A DNA stretch of 64,000 nucleotides from Amycolatopsis sp. 2-15 (GTDB lineage: Bacteria > Actinomycetota > Actinomycetes > Mycobacteriales > Pseudonocardiaceae): assembly GCF_030285625.1 (NCBI RefSeq), contig NZ_CP127294.1:4102001-4166000 (forward strand), in the 5' to 3' direction. Position numbers and translations under genes: made by a program. The notes under the pieces were generated by a model. That model searched no databases and was not told where the DNA came from. It saw only the letters and a program-made list of their open reading frames with translations. Shown here in pieces: positions 8,826 through 17,470 of the stretch; positions within the stretch are counted from its first letter, which is position 1, and the number at the start of each line of letters is the position of its first letter.

Positions 8826-10031
8826 ATGTCTGTCACGACTGAAGGGGCAGCGCACGATCAAGCGATCCGGCCGTTCACGGTCGAGACGTCCGATGCGGAT
8901 CTCGAAGATCTGCGTGCGCGCGTCATGGCCACTCGCTGGCCCGAAAAGGAACCCGTCTCGGACCTCTCGCAGGGCGTACAGCTCGAGACGATGCAGGCGC
9001 TCGCCCGTTATTGGGCGACGGAGTACGACTGGCGCAGGTGCGAGGAGAGACTGAAGGCCCTCCCGCACTTCATCACCGAGATCGACGGCCTCGACATCCA
9101 CTTCATCCACGTTCGCTCGAAACACGAAGACGCGTTGCCGCTCCTCGTCGCGCACGGCTGGCCCGGCTCGGTCATCGAGCAGCTGAAGATCATCGGTCCG
9201 CTGACCGATCCCACGGCCCATGGCGCGAGCGAAGCGGACGCTTTCCACCTGGTGATCCCGTCGATGCCCGGCTACGGGTTCTCGGGCAAGCCCGCCGTCA
9301 CCGGCTGGGGCCCCGAGCACATCGCGCGCGCCTGGGCAGAGTTGATGAAGCGCCTGGGATACGACAACTACGTCGCCTCGGGCGGCGATTGGGGCGGGCA
9401 GATCGTCGATCTGATGGGTGCGCAGGCGCCGGCAGGCCTGATCGGCATCCACACCAATTTCCCCGGCGCCGTCCGCCCCGACGTCGCCCAGGCCGTGCAG
9501 TCCGGCGGCCCGGCGCCACCCGATCTGTCCGAGGAAGGAACACGTCTCTACGAAAAGCTCAGGGACTTCTTCGCGACAGACGTGGCCTACGCCCTCGAGA
9601 TGGGGACCCACCCGCAGACGCTCTACGGAATCGCCGATTCGCCCATCGGCCTCGCCGCCTGGATGCTCGACCACGACTCGGCCAGCCTGGCGCTGATCGC
9701 CCGGGTCTTCGACGGGCAGTCCGAGGGACTGACCCGCGACGACGTGCTCGACAACATCACCCACTACTGGCTGACGAACACGGGGGTCTCTTCGGGACGT
9801 CTCTACCGGGAGAACAAGCTCGGCTTCTTCGACCCGAAGGGCGTCTCCGTCCCGGTGGCGGTGAGCGTCTTCCCCGACGAGCTCTACCAGGTGCCGCGGA
9901 GCTGGGCCGAGGAGGCTTATCCCCGGCTCATCCACTACAACCGGCTCGACAAGGGCGGGCACTTCGCCGCCTGGGAGCAGCCGAAGCTGTTCGCTTCCGA
10001 GGTTCGCGCCGGATTGCGCTCGGTGCGTTAG
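8826..10031 (+). CDS. Epoxide hydrolase (EHN-type alpha/beta hydrolase)
   Basis: 401 aa. The N-terminal epoxide-hydrolase lid domain (IRPFTVETSDADLEDLRAR) is followed by the alpha/beta-hydrolase core. Oxyanion HGWPGS, nucleophile Asp in SGGDWGGQ (about residue 200) and catalytic His near the end in DKGGHFAAWEQP. It resembles juvenile-hormone-epoxide-hydrolase-like bacterial enzymes. ATG at 8826 follows AAGGAG at 8816-8821. It forms an operon with the next gene (stop and start abut) and separates two cobalamin blocks; no link to B12 is evident. Confidence 0.88.
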   Translation: MSVTTEGAAHDQAIRPFTVETSDADLEDLRARVMATRWPEKEPVSDLSQGVQLETMQALARYWATEYDWRRCEERLKALPHFITEIDGLDIHFIHVRSKHEDALPLLVAHGWPGSVIEQLKIIGPLTDPTAHGASEADAFHLVIPSMPGYGFSGKPAVTGWGPEHIARAWAELMKRLGYDNYVASGGDWGGQIVDLMGAQAPAGLIGIHTNFPGAVRPDVAQAVQSGGPAPPDLSEEGTRLYEKLRDFFATDVAYALEMGTHPQTLYGIADSPIGLAAWMLDHDSASLALIARVFDGQSEGLTRDDVLDNITHYWLTNTGVSSGRLYRENKLGFFDPKGVSVPVAVSVFPDELYQVPRSWAEEAYPRLIHYNRLDKGGHFAAWEQPKLFASEVRAGLRSVR

Positions 10032-10985
10032 ATGTCGGTGTCCGCGCGCGCGAACATGCCCGCACTCGGCGGGGCCGAGTGGCTCAACTCCGGGCCACTC
10101 GGCCCCGCCGAGCTGGCCGGCCACGCCGTCGTCGTCAACTTCTGGACGCTGACCTGCATCAACTGGCTGCGCCAGGCGCCCTACGTCCGCGCCTGGTCGC
10201 GGGCCTATCGGGACGACGGGTTGATCGTCGTCGGAGTCCACACGCCGGAGTTCTCGTTCGAGCACGAGATCGACCGCGTGCGCCAGGCGACGTCCGAGCG
10301 GGGAATCGACTACCCGGTCACCGTCGACAACGACTACGCCATCTGGAGCGCGTTCGACAACCACTACTGGCCGGCGCTCTACCTCGTGGACGCCCACGGC
10401 GTCATCCGCGACCACCACTTCGGTGAAGGACGCTACGAGCAGTCGGAGCGCGTCATCCAGCGGCTGCTCGGCGTCGAGCGAGAGCTCGTCTCCGTCGCCG
10501 GGCACGGCGTGGAGGCCGAGGCCGACTGGGATCACCTGCGGACGCCCGAGACGTATCTCGGCTACGCGCGTGGTGAGCACTTCGCGTCGCCGGGCCGCGT
10601 CGGGTTCGACGAACAACGCACCTACGAGCTCCCGCCGCAGGGCGTGCGCCTCGGCACCTGGGCCCTCGCCGGCGTGTGGACGATCGGGCCCGAGAGCGTC
10701 GTGCTCGCCCAGGCCGGCGGGAGCATCACCTACCGGTTCCACGCGCGCGACGCGCATGTCGTGCTGGGTCGCGGTGCGGGAGCGCCGATTCCCTTCCGCG
10801 TGACCCTCGACGGCGAAGCACCGGGCCCGGCACACGGTGTGGACGTCGACGCGGACGGGCACGGCTTGCTCCGGGACGCCCGCCTCCACCACCTCGTGCG
10901 CCAGCACGACGAGGTCCGTGAGCGGACGCTGGAGATCACCTTCCTCGAACCCGGCGCCGGGGCGTACGTGTTCACATTCGGCTAG
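10032..10985 (+). CDS. Thioredoxin-fold redoxin protein (DipZ C-terminal-like)
   Basis: 317 aa. Residues about 1-150 form an AhpC/TSA-Redoxin-like thioredoxin fold: VVVNFWTLTCINWLRQAPYVRAW, then DNDYAIWSAFDNHYWPALYLVDAHG. The active-site motif is C-I-N-W, with only one cysteine, so a classical dithiol thioredoxin reaction is unlikely. Residues about 150-317 are a beta-rich domain resembling the C-terminal extension of DipZ-type proteins. No signal peptide or membrane segment is visible. The start abuts the epoxide hydrolase stop, so the two are probably co-transcribed. Confidence 0.8.
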   Translation: MSVSARANMPALGGAEWLNSGPLGPAELAGHAVVVNFWTLTCINWLRQAPYVRAWSRAYRDDGLIVVGVHTPEFSFEHEIDRVRQATSERGIDYPVTVDNDYAIWSAFDNHYWPALYLVDAHGVIRDHHFGEGRYEQSERVIQRLLGVERELVSVAGHGVEAEADWDHLRTPETYLGYARGEHFASPGRVGFDEQRTYELPPQGVRLGTWALAGVWTIGPESVVLAQAGGSITYRFHARDAHVVLGRGAGAPIPFRVTLDGEAPGPAHGVDVDADGHGLLRDARLHHLVRQHDEVRERTLEITFLEPGAGAYVFTFG

Positions 10986-11020
10986 CCCCACCGTCGTCGT
11001 CGACCGGCACCGGGTGCGGC

Positions 11021-11776
11021 TCAGACGGCGAGCGTGAGCAGCGCCGCCGCCACCGCCGTTTCGACACCGGCGCCGAGGACGTCACCGGTGATTCCGCCCA
11101 GGCGCCGGACGCATCGGGCGAGCAAGGCCGCCGCGACGAAGTACCCGGCGCCGACCGCGGCCACCCCTTGCCACCACGGCAAACCGGGCGCCAGTGCGGC
11201 GAGCGCGGCGGCCACCAGACCGACGGCCACCGCGATCACCCGCGGCACGGATCCCGCCACCGTCGCACCAAGCCCCTCCGGCCGGGCGGACGGCACGCCG
11301 CGCGCGCACGACATCGACAGCGTGCACCGGCCCGCCAGCACGGAGACCACGGCGGCCACGGCGCCGTGGTCCGCCGACACGGCGCCGGTCAGAGCGCCGG
11401 CCTGCACGAGGAGGACGAAGACGAGCGTCGCGACTCCGGTCGGGCCCGAGTCGCCGCGGCGCATGACGTCGAGGGCTTTGGCGCGGTCGTAGGAGGCGCC
11501 GAGCCCGTCCGCGGTGTCGGCCAGCCCGTCGAGGTGCAGGCCGCGGCTGCCCAGAGCCACAACGCCCAGCGCGAGGGCGGCAACGGCGAGCGCGGGCAGG
11601 CCCACGGCCACACCGCCGGCCACGACCAGGCCCGCGGCCGCGGCGAGGGGGAGCGCCGCGACCGGGCCCAGCACCATCGCTGCCCCGGCCACCCCGCGAT
11701 CGATGACGCGCGGGGCCGGCACGGGCACGGTGGTCAGGGTGCCGACGGCCAGCCGCAGCGCGTCGCCGAGCTTCAC
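11021..11776 (-). CDS. cobS: Adenosylcobinamide-GDP ribazoletransferase (cobalamin synthase) CobS
   Basis: 251 aa, very hydrophobic integral membrane protein with about six to seven predicted helices. The conserved acidic motif SRGLHLDGLADTADGLGAS (about residues 75-93) and the following RRGDSGPTGVA identify CobS/CobV. It joins adenosylcobinamide-GDP with alpha-ribazole. GTG start at 11776 (VKLGDALRLAVGTLTTVPVP) chosen because it begins the family's standard N-terminus and is preceded by GGGAG at good spacing. Confidence 0.92.
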   Translation of the reverse strand: MKLGDALRLAVGTLTTVPVPAPRVIDRGVAGAAMVLGPVAALPLAAAAGLVVAGGVAVGLPALAVAALALGVVALGSRGLHLDGLADTADGLGASYDRAKALDVMRRGDSGPTGVATLVFVLLVQAGALTGAVSADHGAVAAVVSVLAGRCTLSMSCARGVPSARPEGLGATVAGSVPRVIAVAVGLVAAALAALAPGLPWWQGVAAVGAGYFVAAALLARCVRRLGGITGDVLGAGVETAVAAALLTLAV

Positions 11777-11918
11777 CGGCTCCCCACTCGCAGCCCGGCG
11801 CAACCGTGGCACCCGAGAGCGGCCGACGTCCTCGCGGCGCCGCGCCGCGCCGCCACAGACGGCCGTCCGAATCCTTCGACCCGCGCTCCGGCTGCTCCCA
11901 GGTCCTCGCAGGCAGCCC

Positions 11919-12938
11919 TCACGCGAGATCCGCCAGCAACCCCATGTCCGCGATGATCGCCCGCGCCGCACGCAGCGTCGGAACGGCCTGGACGGCGCCG
12001 CTGCCTTCGCCGAGGCGCAGGCCCAGGTCGAGGATCGGCGTCAGGCCCAGGGCCTTCAACGCGAACGCCTGCGAAGGCTCCGTCGAGCGGTGCCCGGCGA
12101 GCCACCACTGCTTGGCGCCCGGCGCGATGTCGCGGGCGACCAGGGCGGCCGCGCTGGAGAAGATGCCGTCGAGCAGCACGGGGATGCCGCATACGGCGGC
12201 TTCGACCAGGAACCCCGCCGTGGCCGCGACGCAGGCGCTGCCCAGCGCAGTCAGCCGCTCGAACGGATCGGTCACCCGCCCCGCGGCGCGCTGCACCGCG
12301 GCCTCGACCACGGCCGTCTTCGCGTCCAGCGCCGCCCCGGACACGCCGGTGCCCGTGCCGACGACCTCGGCCGCGGGCAGGCCCAGCGTGGCCGCGACGA
12401 GGGCCGCGCACATCGTCGTGTTGCCGATGCCCATGTCGCCCGGAATGAGCAGATCCGCGTCGGCCTCCTCCGCCGCGATGGCGCGTCCCGCCTCGAACGC
12501 GGCGAGCGCCTCACCCGGGGCGAGGGCGTCCTCGACGTCGATGGCGCCCGAGCCACGGCGGATCTTATGCGCGGTCACGGAGGCCGGAACGTCCGAAGCA
12601 TCCCAATCGACCGCGATGTCCGCCACGCGCACCCGAGCGCCGACCTGCGCGGCGAGCACCGTGACGCCACTGCGCCCGGCCAGGAACACCCGCACCATCG
12701 CCGCCGTGACCTCGCGCGGGTAGGCCGACTGCGCCGACACCCCGTGGTCGCCCGCGAAGACGACCACCCGCACGTCGTCCAGCGGACGCGGTGGCACCAC
12801 GCCGTGGGCGGCGCTGAGCCACGCGGCCAGCTCCTCGAGCCGGCCCAGTGCGCCGAGTGGCTTCACCAGGCCGTCGAGGCGCTCCTGCGCGGCGGCGCGG
12901 GCGGCGGCGTCGGGCACGGGGATGTCGAAACGCGGCAC
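11919..12938 (-). CDS. cobT: Nicotinate-nucleotide--dimethylbenzimidazole phosphoribosyltransferase CobT
   Basis: 339 aa. CobT makes alpha-ribazole phosphate for the lower ligand. Typical features: KPLGALGRLEELAAWL near residue 26, VVVFAGDHGVSAQSAYP, IGNTTMCAAL, and near the C-terminus LRLGEGSGAVQAVPTLRAA holding the catalytic Glu. GTG start at 12938 (VPRFDIPVPD) has AAGGAG six bases upstream; an in-frame extension to 13076 lies inside cobU. Ten bases separate it from the cobU stop. Confidence 0.93.
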   Translation of the reverse strand: MPRFDIPVPDAAARAAAQERLDGLVKPLGALGRLEELAAWLSAAHGVVPPRPLDDVRVVVFAGDHGVSAQSAYPREVTAAMVRVFLAGRSGVTVLAAQVGARVRVADIAVDWDASDVPASVTAHKIRRGSGAIDVEDALAPGEALAAFEAGRAIAAEEADADLLIPGDMGIGNTTMCAALVAATLGLPAAEVVGTGTGVSGAALDAKTAVVEAAVQRAAGRVTDPFERLTALGSACVAATAGFLVEAAVCGIPVLLDGIFSSAAALVARDIAPGAKQWWLAGHRSTEPSQAFALKALGLTPILDLGLRLGEGSGAVQAVPTLRAARAIIADMGLLADLA

Positions 12939-12948
12939 GGCGGACTCC

Positions 12949-13554
12949 TTACGGCAGGTCGAGCACCCGCCCGGCGATGACCAGCAGGCAACGGTCGGAC
13001 TCGGCGGACACCCGGTTGTTGAGTGCGCCCAGCACATCACGGAACAGCCGTCCGGACGACGTAGCGGGCACCACACCGCTGCCGACCTCGTTGCTCACGG
13101 CCACCACGGGCACCCGCGCCTGGGTCCACGCGGCCAGGAAGTCCTCGAGCCGGTCGTCGAGACGGCGCTCCCAGCCGGGCTTGCCCGTCCACGCGCCGAC
13201 CTCGTCGAGCACGCGCGAGAGCCACGTGCCGAGGCAGTCGATGAGCAACGGGCTCGTCGCCGTGCGCAGCACGGTCGCCAGGTCGGTGGTCTCCACCGTG
13301 GTCCAGTGGCGCGGGCGCCGGGCCTTGTGCGCGGCGACGCGGGCGGCCCACTCGGGGTCGTCGTCGCTCGGGGGAAGGCCGGGGGCCACGTACACGAGGT
13401 GCGTGTGGTGCGCGACGAGCCGCTCCGCGTGCCTCGACTTCCCCGAGCGGACACCGCCGAGGACCAGCACCTTGCCGTCGTCGCGTCCGTACCGGCGGAG
13501 GGTTTGCGCCAGGGTCTCGAGATACCCGGCGAGCCGGTGCGTCAGCTTGGTCAT
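12949..13554 (-). CDS. cobU: Adenosylcobinamide kinase / adenosylcobinamide-phosphate guanylyltransferase CobU
   Basis: 201 aa. P-loop VLVLGGVRSGKSRHAERL (about residues 29-46), the CobU-characteristic sequence. Later elements are LLIDCLGTWLSR and VVAVSNEVGSGVVPATSSGRLFRDVLG. It phosphorylates adenosylcobinamide and transfers GMP from GTP. A 28-residue N-terminal extension (MTKLTHRLAGYLETL...) precedes the P-loop, longer than in E. coli. Divergent from cbiB, with 36 nt between starts. Confidence 0.92.
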   Translation of the reverse strand: MTKLTHRLAGYLETLAQTLRRYGRDDGKVLVLGGVRSGKSRHAERLVAHHTHLVYVAPGLPPSDDDPEWAARVAAHKARRPRHWTTVETTDLATVLRTATSPLLIDCLGTWLSRVLDEVGAWTGKPGWERRLDDRLEDFLAAWTQARVPVVAVSNEVGSGVVPATSSGRLFRDVLGALNNRVSAESDRCLLVIAGRVLDLP

Positions 13555-13590
13555 ACCCGGCATTCTCGTGCACGCGCTACCGTTCGCCAC

Positions 13591-14529
13591 GTGCCACTCC
13601 GACAAGCCGTCACAGCGGCCGGCCTGATCACCGGATATGCGGCCGACTCACTCTTCGGTGACCCCCGCCGCGGGCACCCGGTCGCGGTGTTCGGCAGCTG
13701 GGCCGGCGCGCTGGAACGTCGCTGGTGGGCCGACTCGAAGCCGCGCGGAGCGGCGTACGCGGCGGTGTGCGCGGGGGCCGCAACCGGCCTGGGAGTGGCC
13801 GCCCAGTTGAGCACGCGCCGGCGTCCCTTCGCGCGCTTCGCCCTCACTGCCGCCGCGACGTGGGTTGTGCTCGGCGGCCGCGGGCTCGCGTCGGAGGGCC
13901 GCGAGATGGCCCGGCTGCTCGACACCGGTGACGTGCCCGCCGCGCGAGCCCGGCTGTCGCACCTCTGCGCGCGCGACGCGACGGAACTGGACTCCGCGGA
14001 GCTCACGCGCGCGGCCACCGAGTCGATCGCCGAGAACACGTCCGACGCCGTGGTCGCGCCGCTGCTGTGGGGTGCCGTCGCCGGCCTCCCCGGCCTGCTC
14101 GGCTACCGCGCGCTCAACACGCTCGACGCGATGGTCGGCTACCGCTCGCTGCGGCATCGCAACTTCGGCTGGGCGGCGGCGCGTCTCGACGACGTTGTCA
14201 ACCTCGTTCCGTCGCGGGCCGGCGCCGTGCTCACCGCGGTGTCCGCGCCGCTCGCGGGCGGGCAGGTCCGGGCGTCGCTGCGGGCGTGGCGGCGCTACGG
14301 CTCGCACCACCCGAGTCCCAACGCCGGCCAGGTCGAGGCCGCGTTCGCCGGCGCGCTCGGGCTGCGCCTGGGCGGCACCAACAGCTACGGCGGCGAGGTC
14401 GAGGACCGCGGCACACTCGGTGACGGCCGTGCGCCGCAGCCGGTCGACCTGCGTCACGCGGTGCGGTTGTCGCGTGTGGTCGGCGCGGCCGCGGCCCTGG
14501 TGGCGGCCGCGGTGGCGGTGGCCCGATGA
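13591..14529 (+). CDS. cbiB: Adenosylcobinamide-phosphate synthase CbiB/CobD
   Basis: 312 aa membrane protein. Family motifs: YAADSLFGDPRRGHPVAVFG at the N-terminus, ESIAENTSDAVVAPLLWG in the middle (about residues 145-162), and HPSPNAGQVEAAFAGALGLRLGG near residue 240. It attaches the aminopropanol (phosphate) side chain to adenosylcobyric acid. GTG start at 13591 chosen because the conserved N-terminus begins there; upstream in-frame sequence is antisense to cobU. Its stop overlaps the cobQ start (ATGA). Confidence 0.92.
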   Translation: MPLRQAVTAAGLITGYAADSLFGDPRRGHPVAVFGSWAGALERRWWADSKPRGAAYAAVCAGAATGLGVAAQLSTRRRPFARFALTAAATWVVLGGRGLASEGREMARLLDTGDVPAARARLSHLCARDATELDSAELTRAATESIAENTSDAVVAPLLWGAVAGLPGLLGYRALNTLDAMVGYRSLRHRNFGWAAARLDDVVNLVPSRAGAVLTAVSAPLAGGQVRASLRAWRRYGSHHPSPNAGQVEAAFAGALGLRLGGTNSYGGEVEDRGTLGDGRAPQPVDLRHAVRLSRVVGAAAALVAAAVAVAR

Positions 14530-16007
14530 GCGGGCTGCTGGTCGCCGGCACCACGTCCGACGCGGGGAAGAGCTTGGTCACGGCCGGGATCTGCCGCTGG
14601 CTCGCGCGCCGCGGCGTGCGGGTGGCGCCGTTCAAGTCGCAGAACATGTCGAACAACTCGATGGTCTGCGCGGACGGGGCCGAGATCGGCCGCGCGCAGT
14701 GGCTGCAGGCCCGCGCCGCGCGTGTCGAGCCCGAAGCGGCGATGAACCCCGTGCTGCTCAAGCCGGGCAGCGACCGGCGCAGCCACGTGATCGCGCTCGG
14801 GAAACCGTTCGGCACGCTGGAAGCCGGCGAGTACGCGACCGGCCGCGCGGGGCTGGCGGAGATCGCGTTCGGCGCGTTCGAGGACCTGAGCTCCCGCTTC
14901 GACATGGTCGTCTGCGAGGGCGCGGGCAGCCCCGCCGAGATCAACCTGCGCGGCGGCGACTACGTGAACCTGGGCCTGGCGCGGCGGTTTTCGCTGCCGG
15001 TGCTCGTGGTCGGCGACATCGACCGCGGCGGCGTGCTGGCGGCGATGTTCGGCACGCTCGCGCTGCTGTCGCCCGAAGACCAGGCGCTGGTGGCGGGCTG
15101 GGTGGTCAACAAGTTCCGCGGCGACGTCGGCCTGCTGCGCCCGGGGCTGAAGAGCCTCGAAGACGTGACCGGCCGGCCCGTGCTCGGGGTGCTGCCGTGG
15201 CTCGACCGCGTGTGGATCGACTCCGAAGACGCACTGGCTGCCGCGGGCTGGCGCCACGAAGCCCCGCGTGGCGGCGGGCTGCGCGTGGCCGTGGTGCGCT
15301 TCCCGCGCGCCTCGAACGCCACTGACGTCGACGCCCTGGCCGCCGAACCCGGCGTGACGGTGAGCCTCACGGCCGACCCGGACACGGTCGCCGCGGCGGA
15401 TCTGGTGGTGCTGCCCGGTTCCCGCGCCACCGTGGACGATCTGCGCTGGCTGCGTTCGCGGGGTCTCGCCGACGCGGTGACCGCGCGCGCCGCCGCCGGC
15501 CGCCCCGTGCTCGGCATCTGCGGCGGCTACCAGATGCTCGCGGCCACCATCCACGACGACGTCGAGTCACACGCCGGCACGGTCGACGGCCTCGGACTGC
15601 TGCCGACCGACGTCACGTTCGCGGGGGAGAAAGTGCTCGGCCGCCCCACCGGCGAGTGGCGCGGCCACCGGGTCGAGGCCTACGAGATTCACCACGGCAC
15701 GGCGTCGCGCGCCGAAGCGGAGTCCTTTCTGGACGGTCACCGCGTCGGCTCCGTCTGGGGCACGACCTGGCACGGCGCCTTCGAGAACGACGGCTTCCGC
15801 CGCGCCTGGCTGACGGAAGTGGCCGCTCAGGCCGGCGTCGAGTGGGCGCCGGTCGACGGCGCGCCAGGGTTCGCGGCCTTGCGCGAGGACATGCTGGAGC
15901 GCCTCGCCGACGCGATCGAGTCCGAAGTGGACACTGAGCGAATCATGCGGCTGCTGGACAACGGGGCACCGGACGGATTGCCCTTCGTTCCGCCCGGCGC
16001 GCCCTGA
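14526..16007 (+). CDS. cobQ: Cobyric acid synthase CobQ
   Basis: 493 aa. N-terminal ATPase domain: LLVAGTTSDAGKSLVTAGICR (P-loop variant), FKSQNMSNNS, EGAGSPAEINLR, VGDIDRGGVLA. C-terminal GATase: GICGGYQMLA with the nucleophile Cys and EIHHGTA. It amidates side chains b, d, e and g of adenosylcobyrinate a,c-diamide using glutamine and ATP. Length is normal (about 490). The ATG at 14526 overlaps the cbiB stop; this is the last recognisable cobalamin gene. Confidence 0.95.
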   Translation: MSGLLVAGTTSDAGKSLVTAGICRWLARRGVRVAPFKSQNMSNNSMVCADGAEIGRAQWLQARAARVEPEAAMNPVLLKPGSDRRSHVIALGKPFGTLEAGEYATGRAGLAEIAFGAFEDLSSRFDMVVCEGAGSPAEINLRGGDYVNLGLARRFSLPVLVVGDIDRGGVLAAMFGTLALLSPEDQALVAGWVVNKFRGDVGLLRPGLKSLEDVTGRPVLGVLPWLDRVWIDSEDALAAAGWRHEAPRGGGLRVAVVRFPRASNATDVDALAAEPGVTVSLTADPDTVAAADLVVLPGSRATVDDLRWLRSRGLADAVTARAAAGRPVLGICGGYQMLAATIHDDVESHAGTVDGLGLLPTDVTFAGEKVLGRPTGEWRGHRVEAYEIHHGTASRAEAESFLDGHRVGSVWGTTWHGAFENDGFRRAWLTEVAAQAGVEWAPVDGAPGFAALREDMLERLADAIESEVDTERIMRLLDNGAPDGLPFVPPGAP

Positions 16008-16011
16008 AGCG

Positions 16012-16728
16012 CTAGTGCACCACTGGGGCCTTCAGTACGCCCGACTTCGACTCCAGCGTGCAGATGACCGAGTGGTTCTGGTTCAACCACGACTGTGCCT
16101 GCGGGTAGTACGTGCCCATCACGAGGTCTGCCGGCATCGTGGTGTCGACGAAGAACCCCGACTGTGCGGTGGTGCAGTACTGGCGACTCGTCGTGGACAG
16201 GGCCGCGTCGCCGGGATAGATCTCGGAATCCGGCAGAGGCACCACGGCGTAGATCTCGTCAGCGTGCGGGACGTCGCACGAAACCTTGGCGACGTCGCTG
16301 GTCAGCTTGTCGTAGCCGGTGAAGCATTCGCCCACCTCGGCCGAGAACACGCTGTTGCCGCCACCCGACACCTCGTCGATCACCGCGTCTTCGCTGCTCG
16401 GACTGGAGGAGTTGCCGGCGGTGATGATCAGCGCCAGCAGCCACGCACCGCACAGGCCGAGTCCGGCGATGGCCAGGCCGCGGCCGCCGTCGCCGGTGCG
16501 CCGGATCTGACGCAGCGCCACGACGGCGAAGATCACGCTCAGCAGCAGGCTGATCCCCGGGATCGCCGGCGCGAAGCCGAAGACCACCTTCAGCAGCGGA
16601 ACTATCGCCAGGACCAGTGAGGTGATGGCGTAGCCGTTGGTCTTGCCTGACGCGGGTGGCGGCGGTGGCGGCGGCGCGTCCTGGTAGCTCGGCCCCGTCG
16701 GCTTGGGCGGCAGGATCGATTCGGACAT
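16012..16728 (-). CDS. DUF4190 / septum-formation-type membrane protein
   Basis: 238 aa. A Pro-rich cytoplasmic start (QDAPPPPPPPASGK) precedes two membrane helices (about residues 33-75 and 84-105) separated by VVALRQIRRTGDGGRGLAIAGLGL, the DUF4190 pattern. The extracellular part (about 130-230) contains four cysteines (in GECFTGY, SCDVPH, YCTTAQ, VICTLES) as in 'septum formation' type domains of actinobacteria. Function unknown. ATG preceded by AGGGGAC. Convergent with cobQ, 4 nt apart. Confidence 0.75.
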   Translation of the reverse strand: MSESILPPKPTGPSYQDAPPPPPPPASGKTNGYAITSLVLAIVPLLKVVFGFAPAIPGISLLLSVIFAVVALRQIRRTGDGGRGLAIAGLGLCGAWLLALIITAGNSSSPSSEDAVIDEVSGGGNSVFSAEVGECFTGYDKLTSDVAKVSCDVPHADEIYAVVPLPDSEIYPGDAALSTTSRQYCTTAQSGFFVDTTMPADLVMGTYYPQAQSWLNQNHSVICTLESKSGVLKAPVVH

Positions 16729-16810
16729 ACGGGTCCCCTGAATTCATTCGTGGAATCCCCCGACCCGACGAAGATCCTAACCGGTGCGATAGCGCCTGCG
16801 AAATAACAAT

Positions 16811-17452
16811 TCAGGCGAGACCAGCATCGTGCACGAGGATCGCGACCTGGGTGCGGTTGGTGGCCTCCACTTTGGACATGATCCGGCCCAGGTGGACCTT
16901 CACCGTCGCCTGGCTGACGCCGAGGTTCGTGGCGATCACCGCGTTGCTCCAGCCCTCGGCGACGGCCACCGCGACCTCGCGTTCGCGGGAGGTCAGCTCC
17001 GCCAGCCGCGCCTTCGCGCTCTCCGTGGCCCCGCCCGACGCGAACTCGCCGAGCAGCCGCCGCGTGACGGCCGGCGACAGCATCGCCTCGCCGCGGCGCA
17101 CCACGTGCACGGCGCGGACCAGGTCGCGCGGTGGCGTGTCCTTGAGCAGGAACCCGGTGGCGCCCCGGCGCAGCGCGGTGTGCACGTACTCGTCGAGGTC
17201 GAACGTGGTCAGCACGACCACCGCCGGCGCCTCGGGCAGCGCCGTGACCACGCGGGTCACCTCGAGGCCGTCGACGCCGGGCATCTGGATGTCGGTGAGC
17301 ACGACGTCGGGCCGGTGCTGCGCCACGAGCTCGGCGACGCCGGCGCCGTCGCCCGCCTCGGCGACCACGCGGATCTCCGGGTCCGACTCGAGGATCATCC
17401 GGATGCCGCTGCGCACGAGCACCTCGTCGTCCAGCAGCACGACCTTGATCAC
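16811..17452 (-). CDS. NarL/LuxR-family response regulator
   Basis: 213 aa. Receiver domain with phosphoacceptor Asp in DVVLTDIQMPGVDG (about residue 54), acidic pair in VVLLDDEVLVR, and Lys in FLLKDTPP. C-terminal LuxR helix-turn-helix: LAELTSREREVAVAVAEGWSNAVIATNLGVS with TVKVHLGRIMSKV. Paired with the sensor kinase gene 18 nt upstream, so the two form a two-component operon. The regulated genes are not evident. Confidence 0.92.
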   Translation of the reverse strand: MIKVVLLDDEVLVRSGIRMILESDPEIRVVAEAGDGAGVAELVAQHRPDVVLTDIQMPGVDGLEVTRVVTALPEAPAVVVLTTFDLDEYVHTALRRGATGFLLKDTPPRDLVRAVHVVRRGEAMLSPAVTRRLLGEFASGGATESAKARLAELTSREREVAVAVAEGWSNAVIATNLGVSQATVKVHLGRIMSKVEATNRTQVAILVHDAGLA

Positions 17453-17470
17453 CGCAGCGTCCTCCTCATC

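Noticed and set aside
8658..10991. 777-codon minus-strand frame across the epoxide hydrolase and redoxin genes
   Set aside because: No domain recognisable; both plus-strand genes carry catalytic motifs and ribosome sites.
1..16007. Cobalamin riboswitch
   Set aside because: No B12-box-like conserved core was recognised by eye in any cob intergenic gap, and several gaps are too short. A covariance search would be decisive.
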